Of a stretch of 64,000 bases of DNA, positions 9,875 to 18,874 are shown one piece after another (position 1 is the first letter of the stretch; every line of letters starts with the position of its first letter). Source of the DNA: an uncultured Clostridia bacterium. Its GTDB lineage: Bacteria; Bacillota; Clostridia; Christensenellales; UBA1242. Where the stretch lies: NCBI GenBank assembly GCA_944381155.1, contig CALWKA010000001.1, forward strand, positions 66,529-130,528, written 5' to 3'. The position numbers and the translations under genes are program-made. The notes under the pieces are model-generated. The model saw only the letters and a program-made list of their open reading frames with translations, searched no databases and was not told the DNA's origin.

Positions 9875-10390
9875 ATGGATTTTGAAAATATTAAGGTAAG
9901 GGTAGATAAGCCATATCCAAAGATTGTGGGCGCGAGCGCGGATCAAATGACGGTGAATATTTTGCGAAATTTAGCGCAGTCGCGCGCGAGTGAATTGACT
10001 GCTGTGTTGCAATATATTTATCAATCAGTGGTGGCGGATAAGAGTGCGGATGAAATTGGCGCAATATTTGAAGAAATAGGGATCGTTGAAATGACGCACC
10101 TAGATTTATTGATGCACGCAATTACAGAATTTGGCGGTTTGCCAAAATATGAGGACAGCAGGGGAAATCAGTTCAATACAAATTATATCAATTATTCGGT
10201 GAAACTAAACGAAATGTTGAACAACAATATTTTATCAGAAAAGCGCGCAATAGACGAATACAATGAGGCAATCAAGTGTGTAAAAAATGAGAGTTTAAAA
10301 GATTTGTTTAGACGAATCATTGAAGACGAGCAATTGCATATCAAGGCATTCAAATATTTGCTTGATAGCGTGGAATTTTTGTCTGTATAA
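9875..10390 (+). CDS. Ferritin-like di-iron domain protein
   Basis: 171 residues forming a four-helix bundle. The four metal-ligand positions expected of a ferritin-like protein are present: Glu in the first long helix (RASELTAVLQY), E-x-x-H in the second (VEMTHLDLL), Glu in the third (AIDEYNEAI), and E-x-x-H in the fourth (IEDEQLHI). Length and spacing resemble bacterioferritin or manganese-catalase-like single-domain proteins that protect anaerobes from oxidants or store iron. The start is fixed by a strong GGAGGA Shine-Dalgarno at about 9865. It is divergent from the P-type ATPase gene and followed by a gene-free spacer, so it is probably monocistronic. Whether it acts as an iron store, peroxidase or catalase cannot be decided from sequence. 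Confidence 0.8.
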   Translation: MDFENIKVRVDKPYPKIVGASADQMTVNILRNLAQSRASELTAVLQYIYQSVVADKSADEIGAIFEEIGIVEMTHLDLLMHAITEFGGLPKYEDSRGNQFNTNYINYSVKLNEMLNNNILSEKRAIDEYNEAIKCVKNESLKDLFRRIIEDEQLHIKAFKYLLDSVEFLSV

Positions 10391-10905
10391 AAGTTGAAAG
10401 ATGTATAATATTATTGAAAAATATTCAAATGTTTATAGTGATTTTAATTAAAAAATCAAATGAATGATTCGTAGTCGGACAGAATTTATCTATGAAACTC
10501 CACATTAATAAATACGATTTGATATATTAATACATTCGTTATTATATTAAAATCTAAATATTTATTGAAAAAGAATTATATATTAATTTATAACATTATA
10601 ACATTATATGAATTAATAATAATTTATTTATTTTGCTAAAAAATGATAAAAATAAATATAGATAAATAATAGAAAATAAAATAATGAAAAAATAATAAAA
10701 TTGCATAAATCTTACAACAAAAAATAGCAAATAAATAGCAAAACAAAATAAATTAATCTAAAATAAATTGTTTAAAATAATTAATTAATAATTAGAAAAA
10801 ATCAAAAAAAATTAAAAAAATATCAAAAAAAACAATAAAAAACGCAAAAAAATTAGCAAAAAATCAATATTTTTACTAATTTTTCTATTTTTTTATTTTA
10901 ATTTA
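10391..10905. other. A/T-rich intergenic spacer
   Basis: 515 bases of very high A+T content between convergent genes. No gene or RNA is recognised. The 3' part holds a weak hairpin, listed separately. Confidence 0.6.
10847..10895. terminator. Weak A/T hairpin, possible bidirectional terminator
   Basis: Arms AAAAATTAG (about 10847-10855) and CTAATTTTT (10876-10884) flank a 20-base loop. T-rich sequence follows on the plus strand and A-rich sequence precedes it. It lies just past the end of the minus-strand PRC-barrel gene. Confidence 0.4.
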
Positions 10906-11646
10906 TTATTTGCAATACAACATCAATTCGCGCAATTTTCCGTATTTATTAATTTCTTTCAGATTTTTTTTGTTGATGACGGCGTGCTCTTTGATGAGTA
11001 GTTCGTTGTTGAAATTAAATATGTCCTTTGTGCAAATTCTGCCTATTAAAAAGTCCGCATTTTGAATTGTGGGTTTTTTGATATCTTCTAGTGCTACCAC
11101 ATTCTTTTTTTCTTTTTCTTCTTCATCTTTAATGGGTAGTATTTTAGCGGGTTGGCCAATTTCAGTCTTAAAAAGTTTTGGCATCTTGTTTGGAATGAAT
11201 TTATTTACATTCACCTTGTCGTTTTCATCATAAAAAATAATTGTATTTTTTCCACAGGATGCAAGAGATTTTATGGAAATTGTTTGATTATTATCTAGTG
11301 AAAATTTTTCGGTTAAAAATTTTTCGTTTATGCATATCTCGCGCACTATTCCCAAATATTCTCCCTTGATGGTGTACGCTTTTGAATTTATTGGACATAA
11401 GCAATATTCGCTTTCTTCCACCTTTAAACTCACTGCTTGATTGTTTTTTACAGTGATTGCATTTTTCCCGATATGATAAATATTTTTTGTGGGCAAAATA
11501 AGACGCGTGTCATTATCTCCAATCAATTCGAGTTGAATGAGTTTTCTCATTTTTTTATCAAAATACAATTTGTCCACCACGCCTATCAATTCGCCTTCGT
11601 ACAAGGATAATACATTTAGCGATAAAAATTCATTACAATAATACAT
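10906..11646 (-). CDS. PRC-barrel domain protein (YrrD-like)
   Basis: 246 residues. Two small beta-barrel repeats are recognisable. Residues about 8-70 contain the pattern EGELIGVVDKLYFDKKMRKL, and residues about 85-130 contain KGEYLGIVREICI. Both match the PRC-barrel consensus of a Gly-x-x-x-G strand followed by a polar turn. A charged linker follows, and the C-terminal 45 residues (LIGRICTKDIFN...) resemble the barrel-sandwich segment found at the end of Firmicutes YrrD-type proteins. PRC-barrels generally act in RNA processing or as cytosolic interaction modules; the precise role is unknown. AGAGGT precedes the ATG. It is divergent from the lipoprotein gene at 11781. Confidence 0.7.
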   Translation of the reverse strand: MYYCNEFLSLNVLSLYEGELIGVVDKLYFDKKMRKLIQLELIGDNDTRLILPTKNIYHIGKNAITVKNNQAVSLKVEESEYCLCPINSKAYTIKGEYLGIVREICINEKFLTEKFSLDNNQTISIKSLASCGKNTIIFYDENDKVNVNKFIPNKMPKLFKTEIGQPAKILPIKDEEEKEKKNVVALEDIKKPTIQNADFLIGRICTKDIFNFNNELLIKEHAVINKKNLKEINKYGKLRELMLYCK

Positions 11647-11732
11647 ATTTTACCTCTAAATAATAATATGTCCTGATTTTTTAATTATGATTTTTCAAAT
11701 ATAATATTAATATTATTTTTTGTCTAAATTAT

Positions 11733-11761
11733 TTGATTTATAGCGAATATTTGGGTATAAT
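11733..11761 (+). promoter_or_regulatory. Sigma-A-type promoter of the lipoprotein-gerA region
   Basis: TTGATT and TATAAT are separated by exactly 17 bases. The expected transcript start, near 11768, leaves room for the Shine-Dalgarno before the ATG at 11781. This also argues against using the upstream in-frame TTG at 11733, which is part of the -35 box. Confidence 0.75.
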
Positions 11762-11780
11762 AATTAAAAATAGGGGTAGT

Positions 11781-14700
11781 ATGAAAAAATTAAAAATATT
11801 GATTCTTTTAATGCTTTTGATAGTGCCGATATCTTTGTCTGCCTGCGGGAACGAAAACAAAGATATTATGCGCGCGCCGACAAATTTAAGCGTAGAGAGC
11901 GGAGGATTGATCACATTCGCCCGCGTGGAAGACGAGCAATATTATACGATTTATATTGACGATCTTGCGATCAATGTTTTTCCAAACAATTCAAATGTCG
12001 AATTGTTTAATAAAAATGGTATAAATTATTTGCAATACGATGCGTCAAAGATTTTTGTTTTGGGCGAGAGTTATGCGGTACGCGTCCAAGCGAAAGCAGA
12101 AGGCAAGCTAGATAGTGAATATTCGTCCACCGTTTCATACACCCACACAATCGCTATCAATAAACCCAACAATGTTCAGATCAATGGCACAGTGCTCACC
12201 TGGGATGCTGTGAATAATGCGAGTATGTATTTTGTGAAAGTGGTGACGCCTACAGACAACATTTTGGCAGATGACAGCGAATCGATTGCCAGCGCGCAAG
12301 TCACTGCATATCAATTCAGCACTAATAGATTTGATTTTTCATCAATACTCACCAGTGCGGGCAATTACAAATTTTATATAAACGCGGTCAGCAGTGACAG
12401 CAACTACACCGAGAGTGGATATACCAGCAAGGTTGTATATAAAAATACAATCGATTTGCACTCCCCTGCAAATTCACAAATATTTGCGGTGAACGAACTA
12501 GATTTGGATACATTGACTAATGAAACCAATTTCCATTTGGTTAGCGTGATAGACAGCAACGCAAATGGCATCACGATTCGTTCGGGCGAATATCAAAAGA
12601 CGGTGGAACTCAACGGATTGGAATCAAGCATCGCCCTTACGGACAACTTGATAGATGTGAATCTAAATGACTTTTTCAAAGATGTCTATCTAAATGGCAT
12701 TCCATACGATTTCGATTCAATTGGGCAATATTCTTTCCAGATCCAAGCGAATTATCTGACTACGGACGAGCAAAACAAATTTTATCTTGATTCGGAATTT
12801 AGTTCGGATATATTGATTGAAAAATATGAGATTATATCCACTCCAAATGTTGAATTGAAGCGGGACGAACAGACGAATAGTTATATTCTCACTTGGACGA
12901 ACAGCGCGGATGAAAATATCAGCGGATACAAAGTGTATGTTGCCTATTCGAACGGAATTGAAGTGTACGAATTGGGCAAAGCAAATAGTTCGATGATACC
13001 AAATTCGGGCTTCATATCTGCTAGCGTGCAAGCGATAGGATTGGGCAATTATATGAATTCTGAAATGAGCGAATTTGTTTCAATCTATGATCAAAATATC
13101 AGCGAAAATATCTCAATAAATTTAGACGAAAATATGCTTGAATGGACGAATGTTTTAGATGCTAATTATTTAATACAGATCGGCAATCAAGTGATAATTT
13201 GTAAAGAAAATCGATTGGATCTATCAAATCTAACTGTTGGTACGGACGAAATTAGTTTGACTATAATCAAATCAAATTTTGCTCCGCTTACCATCACGGA
13301 AAATATTGATTATTCAAAGCGATTGCAAACGCCAATCATTGCAAATGGTCAGGGATTTCAGTCCAGCAATCCATACATTTTGACATTCACGGGTGTGAAA
13401 AACGCAATAGGATATTATATATATTTGACTGCGGATGAAAGCACAGAGAGTGTGCGCATTCAAGAGATTTTCACTTCCACCACTATCAATTTATCTCAAT
13501 ATGTGATAAAGCAAGGACAATATAGAAATTATTATGTGCAGATTCAAGCGGTTGCTCCGCAATATAGCGAATATTCAAACAGTTATCTCACCGAATATGG
13601 CACGCTTTCTATATCTCACACGCGAGTTTTGGATACGCCTGAATTTTTAAAGGATGATCGTGGCAACATTTCACCTATTGAAAAACGAGAGGAGAACGGA
13701 AACATATATTATTATTTGTGTTTTTATGGGGTTGAATATGCGGATAGATACGAAGTGATGGTCAATTTCAACGCAATCAATGTTGCAAGCAACGGCACAA
13801 CCGAACTATACGAAATTGATATTACAGATTATTTGTCTAGCGCGAATAGTTACACTATTATGGTGCGCGCGCTACCAAACACGGATAGTGATGAGAATAT
13901 CAAAGCCAGCAACTACAATTCGTACGATTATATTTTGTCAATGCAATTGAACGAAGTGACGAATATTCGAATCACAGAAAACGACGGCAGATACACGCTT
14001 TCGTTCGATATTCAAGACAATGCCGATTCATACCGCGTGCGTATTGTGAAATTAAATGACGGCACATATACCGATTATCTATACGATATAGGGCTGATTA
14101 ATCCGTTTGAAGTGGTGCAATCTACCGACATCACCGATTATGTGACACAAGCGGGCGAATATTATGTGTACATCACAGCGCTTGCAGGAAAGGATAGTTT
14201 TTATGGAGATTCAATCGAATCGCAAACTTATGGCGTGCTAAATAAATTGACCACATTGCTCACTCCTAGCGAAATTGAATTTGAAAATCAATCAAAAGAT
14301 TCGTATTTGGTGCGTTGGCTAGGGGATGAAAACGCAGATTATTATGTGATCAAAGTGACGGACACATCAGGCAATATCAAAGAGTACAAAGCATACAACA
14401 CCACGCAATATAATATCAATCCTAGCATCACGCGTGAAGGCAACTATGCCGTTTCTATCAAGGCAATGGTAGATTCCGCCAGCGCAAATTCAGCGGAATA
14501 CACTTCAAGTCCGTTCAGTGAAGAAGAATATTTATATTATACATACGCCGAGCCATTTGACTTTGAGCGTTATAGCGTATTTATGTATGGCGAAAAATAC
14601 GATTTTTCAATTGAAAATATTGAAGATTTGACTTTTATATTGTGGTATCATTATTTGTATGGAATTGATCCAGAATTGAATCTTGGCATTTATTTGGAGC

Positions 14701-16244
14701 TAAATGAGGATGAATCTGTGTACAACGCTATTATCAGATTGGCAAACGAGGCGACCAACGGCAAGATATACAATTTTGGCAGTGACGGAGAGTGGCATAG
14801 CATAGTTGAGACGGGTGCGGAAAGTGCAATGTTGGGATATATTTGCAGGGCGCTATTGTCCAGATATCCAGAGATGGCAGTGCTTTCAAACTTTGAGATA
14901 TCGCAAGCAGATGATGAGCAAATTTTCAGATTGTATTATGAAAATGCGCTAGATCAGGAAAAGATTGACACGGATACAAACTTCATAGAGATTGCCACCG
15001 ATTATGCCAATGATTATAGTTATCTAGATTTGTATTCAAGGAGAAGTGATAGTTCGCTGTTTGCAATAGATAGTTTGCCAGAAATTGATGTCAGCACGAC
15101 CGAGCAATTATTAATGGCAGTGCAATATGGCAGGAAACCAAACTTTGTAGGGGATAGTTCGATTGCCAGCACGGTGTATGAAAATGCAAAAGATGTGTTG
15201 CGCGCTATCATCAATGTCAATATGACCGAATTTGAGAAAGTGACGGCAATATTCGATTGGCTTGAATATGCATACAATCTAAACTATCATTCAAATAGAA
15301 TTTTATCGGGCGATGGTATGATTGAAGGTTCGCTATCCGATTATGGCAATAGGAAAGAATATTATCTAGAAGGAATTTTCTTGGATCTATTCAATTCGGA
15401 TGTGGGCGGATATGACGGCGAATTTTATTTAGGAAACAGAAACGCCACTAGCGAATCTTTTTCAAAAGCGTTTACGCTCCTGTGCGGAATAGAAGGAATA
15501 GAAACTAGGAAAGTAAATGGTACATTCACCTATGCGTTAGACGCTAGCGCAAGCAATACGAAAACGATAGCACACTCGTGGAACAAAGTTTATATTGCCA
15601 CGGGTTCGGACGGCGAAAATTATGCGTGGTATTCGCTAGATATCACCTATTCGGACAATAGATTTGTAGCATACAATGCTAGCGAATGTTACAATTATAG
15701 TTCGCATCTATACTTCCTTGTGACAGATTCATTCTTAAATTCAAGTTTGGGATTGGAAGAAAATGATTTGATCACCTATCCAACCGCGTCAACAAACTAT
15801 GATTATTATGCAAACACGAGTTTCAAAATGACGGTAGAAGATTTGCGTTCTATCGCGCCAGTCGACAATTTGGGAACGAACATTGCAGATTTTGTATATA
15901 GCAAGAAATTCGAAGAAAATTCACAAAACTTGTATCAGTTGTATGCGAGGACTTCCGATTATAGTCAGTTGCAGGCGTATGTTATGAATGCGATATTATA
16001 TGCAAAATATTTGCAATTGAATGTGAATTTAGACTCGCATAGAAGCAGTTTTGAATTTAAAGTGGACAATTCCGCTATGGGTGGTGGCACGCTTCCACCA
16101 AATGCAACGATAGCTGAAATTCTCACCACGGTGAACACATATTATTGCAATAGCATAGGCGAATATGTGCAAACTCGTGTACATTATGTTCAAGACACTT
16201 CAAATCTAGTCACCACTTATGTTTTCACTATTGAATTTAATTAG
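11781..16244 (+). CDS. Large lipoprotein with Fn3-like repeats and transglutaminase-like domain
   Basis: 1,487 residues from the ATG at 11781, chosen because AGGGGT precedes it and a promoter occupies the upstream frame extension. Residues 1-22 are a lipoprotein signal peptide with lipobox LSAC (Cys22). About ten Fn3-like beta repeats follow, each with the rhythm 'I-x-W-x-x-V-x-x-A-x-x-Y-x-V'. After an all-helical stretch (residues about 930-1150) there is a transglutaminase-like core. It keeps the alignable segments KAFTLLCGIEGI, HSWNKVY (His1265) and WYSLDITYSD (Asp1287), but the usual nucleophile position in G-V-C-x-G reads Ser1224 (A-T-S-E-S). It is probably an extracellular, membrane-tethered protein. 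It ends 34 bases before gerAA on the same strand. A structural or adhesive rather than enzymatic role is inference. Confidence 0.75.
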   Translation: MKKLKILILLMLLIVPISLSACGNENKDIMRAPTNLSVESGGLITFARVEDEQYYTIYIDDLAINVFPNNSNVELFNKNGINYLQYDASKIFVLGESYAVRVQAKAEGKLDSEYSSTVSYTHTIAINKPNNVQINGTVLTWDAVNNASMYFVKVVTPTDNILADDSESIASAQVTAYQFSTNRFDFSSILTSAGNYKFYINAVSSDSNYTESGYTSKVVYKNTIDLHSPANSQIFAVNELDLDTLTNETNFHLVSVIDSNANGITIRSGEYQKTVELNGLESSIALTDNLIDVNLNDFFKDVYLNGIPYDFDSIGQYSFQIQANYLTTDEQNKFYLDSEFSSDILIEKYEIISTPNVELKRDEQTNSYILTWTNSADENISGYKVYVAYSNGIEVYELGKANSSMIPNSGFISASVQAIGLGNYMNSEMSEFVSIYDQNISENISINLDENMLEWTNVLDANYLIQIGNQVIICKENRLDLSNLTVGTDEISLTIIKSNFAPLTITENIDYSKRLQTPIIANGQGFQSSNPYILTFTGVKNAIGYYIYLTADESTESVRIQEIFTSTTINLSQYVIKQGQYRNYYVQIQAVAPQYSEYSNSYLTEYGTLSISHTRVLDTPEFLKDDRGNISPIEKREENGNIYYYLCFYGVEYADRYEVMVNFNAINVASNGTTELYEIDITDYLSSANSYTIMVRALPNTDSDENIKASNYNSYDYILSMQLNEVTNIRITENDGRYTLSFDIQDNADSYRVRIVKLNDGTYTDYLYDIGLINPFEVVQSTDITDYVTQAGEYYVYITALAGKDSFYGDSIESQTYGVLNKLTTLLTPSEIEFENQSKDSYLVRWLGDENADYYVIKVTDTSGNIKEYKAYNTTQYNINPSITREGNYAVSIKAMVDSASANSAEYTSSPFSEEEYLYYTYAEPFDFERYSVFMYGEKYDFSIENIEDLTFILWYHYLYGIDPELNLGIYLELNEDESVYNAIIRLANEATNGKIYNFGSDGEWHSIVETGAESAMLGYICRALLSRYPEMAVLSNFEISQADDEQIFRLYYENALDQEKIDTDTNFIEIATDYANDYSYLDLYSRRSDSSLFAIDSLPEIDVSTTEQLLMAVQYGRKPNFVGDSSIASTVYENAKDVLRAIINVNMTEFEKVTAIFDWLEYAYNLNYHSNRILSGDGMIEGSLSDYGNRKEYYLEGIFLDLFNSDVGGYDGEFYLGNRNATSESFSKAFTLLCGIEGIETRKVNGTFTYALDASASNTKTIAHSWNKVYIATGSDGENYAWYSLDITYSDNRFVAYNASECYNYSSHLYFLVTDSFLNSSLGLEENDLITYPTASTNYDYYANTSFKMTVEDLRSIAPVDNLGTNIADFVYSKKFEENSQNLYQLYARTSDYSQLQAYVMNAILYAKYLQLNVNLDSHRSSFEFKVDNSAMGGGTLPPNATIAEILTTVNTYYCNSIGEYVQTRVHYVQDTSNLVTTYVFTIEFN

Positions 16245-16278
16245 TATAAAAAATCAATGATTAGTTAAACTAAAATTA

Positions 16279-17721
16279 ATGAAAATTGATGCAGTGAAAA
16301 CAGTTGATGAAATAAAAAAGAAACTGCACGATAGTGGAGATTTAAAATCTCGAACCGTGCAGTTTTTTGGCACGCAAATTTCACTATGCTATATTGCGCC
16401 AATCACGGACAATGAATTGCTAAACAACACTTTAATATATCCACTCATAAATTTTTCATCCGAAATCAAAGGAAAAGACATAGTTGAAGTTTTGAATGAT
16501 AGAGTGCTTGCAAATCAGGAAGTGACGATCTTTTATGATCTTAAATCTGCGGTGGACAAAATGCTTGCGGGCAACACTTTGATTTTGGTGGACGGAGCTG
16601 ATAAAATCTTGGGTTGCGATCTTGAAAAAATCACCGTGCGCGCCGTGGCAGAACCGCCCACAAGCGTGGTGATAAAAGGCCCGCGCGAAGGATTTACCGA
16701 AAGTTTGAAATTCAATCTAGCGCTCATACGAAAGCGCGTGAAATCGGACGATTTTGTGGTGAAGATGTTCGAATTGGGCAAGATGACCAAGACACAAATC
16801 GCAGTCGTATATTATGATTCCATTGCGGATAAATCGGTGGTAAATGATGTGTTGAAACGCTTGAAATCAATCAAAATTGACGGGGTGATTGATAGTCACT
16901 ATCTTGTTTCGTATTTACAGCGAAACAAAAAATCTCTCTTTAAACAGGTGGGAGATACCGAAAAACCAGACATTTTGGTGGCGAAAATGCTCGAAGGTAG
17001 AGTGGGCATAATCGTGGACGGAAGCCCGATAGTGCTGACAATACCATTCATTTTGCTAGAAGATTTGCAAAATTCGGACGACTATTATTCGCAACCGATT
17101 CGCGTCACATTCGTGCGCGCGTTGCGCCTAGTGGGCGTCATTTTGGCAGTGTTGCTACCCGGAATTTACATCGCGCTAGAATTGTATCATTACAAGATTT
17201 TGCCCACCGAATTTTTAATCACCATTATGAATAGCACACAGGGAATCCCGTTTTCCCCATTCATTGAAATTTTGTTTGTCATTTTGCTATTTGAAATCTT
17301 ATATGAAGCGAACATAAGGATGCCACAATATTTTGGTATGGCGATGTCGATTGTGGGCGCGTTGATTTTGGGGGAAACTGCGGTCAATGCAGGGCTGGTG
17401 AGCCCGCCTGCCGTTATGATCGTGGCGCTATCTGGCATCACTTTTTATATCATCCCGGGGCAAGCTTCTCAATTTAGCATATTGCGCTTGCTGGGAGTGA
17501 TCATAGGTGCGTCACTCGGGATATATGGAATTTTATTGTTTTGCGTGTTCATTCTCTCGTATTTATCCAATTTCGATAGTTACAAATCTGCCTATCTCGC
17601 GCCAACCGCGCCCTATATTGAAGAAGATCAAAAAGATTCGTATATGCGAAAGACGATAGATGAGATGAAAAAGCGTCCGCACGCTATTGCAAGCAACGAA
17701 TCAAACAAAATTAGGAGATAG
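16279..17721 (+). CDS. gerAA: Spore germination protein, GerA (GerAA) family
   Basis: 480 residues matching the GerAA subunit of nutrient germinant receptors in the spore inner membrane. The N-terminal cytosolic domain holds two halves; the segments VVIKGPREGFTESLKFN and LVAKMLEGRVGIIVDGSP are hallmark sequences of the family. Four or five hydrophobic helices follow between about residues 270 and 440, with the family-typical SPPAVMIVALSGI. The C-terminus is a short charged tail. It is the first of three adjacent genes in the order A, B, C, the standard operon arrangement. No Shine-Dalgarno is obvious upstream; it lies 34 bases behind the large lipoprotein gene and may be read from the same transcript. 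Which germinant is sensed cannot be read from sequence. Confidence 0.92.
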   Translation: MKIDAVKTVDEIKKKLHDSGDLKSRTVQFFGTQISLCYIAPITDNELLNNTLIYPLINFSSEIKGKDIVEVLNDRVLANQEVTIFYDLKSAVDKMLAGNTLILVDGADKILGCDLEKITVRAVAEPPTSVVIKGPREGFTESLKFNLALIRKRVKSDDFVVKMFELGKMTKTQIAVVYYDSIADKSVVNDVLKRLKSIKIDGVIDSHYLVSYLQRNKKSLFKQVGDTEKPDILVAKMLEGRVGIIVDGSPIVLTIPFILLEDLQNSDDYYSQPIRVTFVRALRLVGVILAVLLPGIYIALELYHYKILPTEFLITIMNSTQGIPFSPFIEILFVILLFEILYEANIRMPQYFGMAMSIVGALILGETAVNAGLVSPPAVMIVALSGITFYIIPGQASQFSILRLLGVIIGASLGIYGILLFCVFILSYLSNFDSYKSAYLAPTAPYIEEDQKDSYMRKTIDEMKKRPHAIASNESNKIRR

Positions 17722-17722
17722 T

Positions 17723-18874
17723 ATGAAGATAAATTATAGACAACTATCAATTATCACATTTATGAGCTTCATCGCCCTAAAATTTTTGGCACTGCCTAGC
17801 CTATTATATTTGGAAAGCAAAAATATGAGTATGTTTGTGGCACTTGCATTGATGATTATAGACGGATTGTATGTATTCGTCATTTTGGACCTTATGAAAA
17901 AGAGCGGAGAAAAAAATATTTACGAATTTATGAAAAGCTGTTTAGGTAAAGTCATAAGCAAGATCATTTTGATTTTGCTGATTCTAAAATACGCGCTGGT
18001 GATAGGCAATATCTCGAAAGGACTAGAATTTTTCGTGGTGGAAAATCTATATTCAGAATACAATTGGTTCGTATTCGTGCTACCGCTAATGATTCTCATT
18101 GGATTTATGATATACAAGGGCATACGAAACATAGCGCGCGTGAGTGAAATGGTGTGCTGGGCGATCGTGATTGGGTTGATTTATATTGCTTTGAAAGCAT
18201 TGTCGGGCATTGATGTTTTGTCCTTTTTGCCATTTTTTTTAGACGGAGTCCAACCTTTACTAAATAGCGCATACAGACATATCAGTTGGTTCGGATCTGC
18301 CACATTTTTGTTTATGTTGTTTGGATTTGTAGACTTTCGAAGTGAAAAAAAATTAAAGATGATAAAATACATTATATTTGCCATTCTCATAGTGCAATTA
18401 TTATATTTTGTGTTCTACGGGCTGTTTGAAATCACCAGCCCCACACACAATTACTGCATCAGCGATATCAGTCAATTTTCGAGCACATATTCTGCCATAG
18501 ATGAATTGTCTTGGTTGGTGGTGTCAATGTGGATAGTGGCGCAAGCGGTGCAACTAGCGCTATATTCGTATTGTCTAGCGCAAGCATTGAAATTTTTGTT
18601 TGACATCAAAGGAAATATTCTTCCTATTATCATAGTCATTTTGTATTTATTAATGTGGAGTTTCATAGGTGAAAATACTATCCGAATGGAACGAATTTTC
18701 TTTTCGCATTTTGCCTCAATCGTCACCTTGCTCGCGCAATACATTTTGCCTATAATTTTGGAAATCGTATATGCTATTAAGCATAGAAAAGGGAAAAATA
18801 GTTCAAAAAAGAGGGTAAGAGATGAAAACAAAGCAAAAATCAGAGATAAAAAAGAAGTTAAAGTCAATATTTAG
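17723..18874 (+). CDS. gerAB: Spore germination permease, GerAB family
   Basis: 383 residues from the ATG at 17723, one base after the gerAA stop and preceded by AGGAG; a frame extension inside gerAA was rejected. Ten hydrophobic helices fill most of the chain, as in GerAB proteins, which are APC-superfamily amino-acid-transporter folds that bind the germinant in the receptor complex. Recognisable features are the N-terminal 'ISYRQLSIITFMSFIALKFL'-type helix 1 and the pattern ISWFGSATFLFMLFGF in the middle. The 3' end overlaps the gerAC start by 53 bases, implying coupled translation of the three receptor subunits. Confidence 0.9.
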   Translation: MKINYRQLSIITFMSFIALKFLALPSLLYLESKNMSMFVALALMIIDGLYVFVILDLMKKSGEKNIYEFMKSCLGKVISKIILILLILKYALVIGNISKGLEFFVVENLYSEYNWFVFVLPLMILIGFMIYKGIRNIARVSEMVCWAIVIGLIYIALKALSGIDVLSFLPFFLDGVQPLLNSAYRHISWFGSATFLFMLFGFVDFRSEKKLKMIKYIIFAILIVQLLYFVFYGLFEITSPTHNYCISDISQFSSTYSAIDELSWLVVSMWIVAQAVQLALYSYCLAQALKFLFDIKGNILPIIIVILYLLMWSFIGENTIRMERIFFSHFASIVTLLAQYILPIILEIVYAIKHRKGKNSSKKRVRDENKAKIRDKKEVKVNI

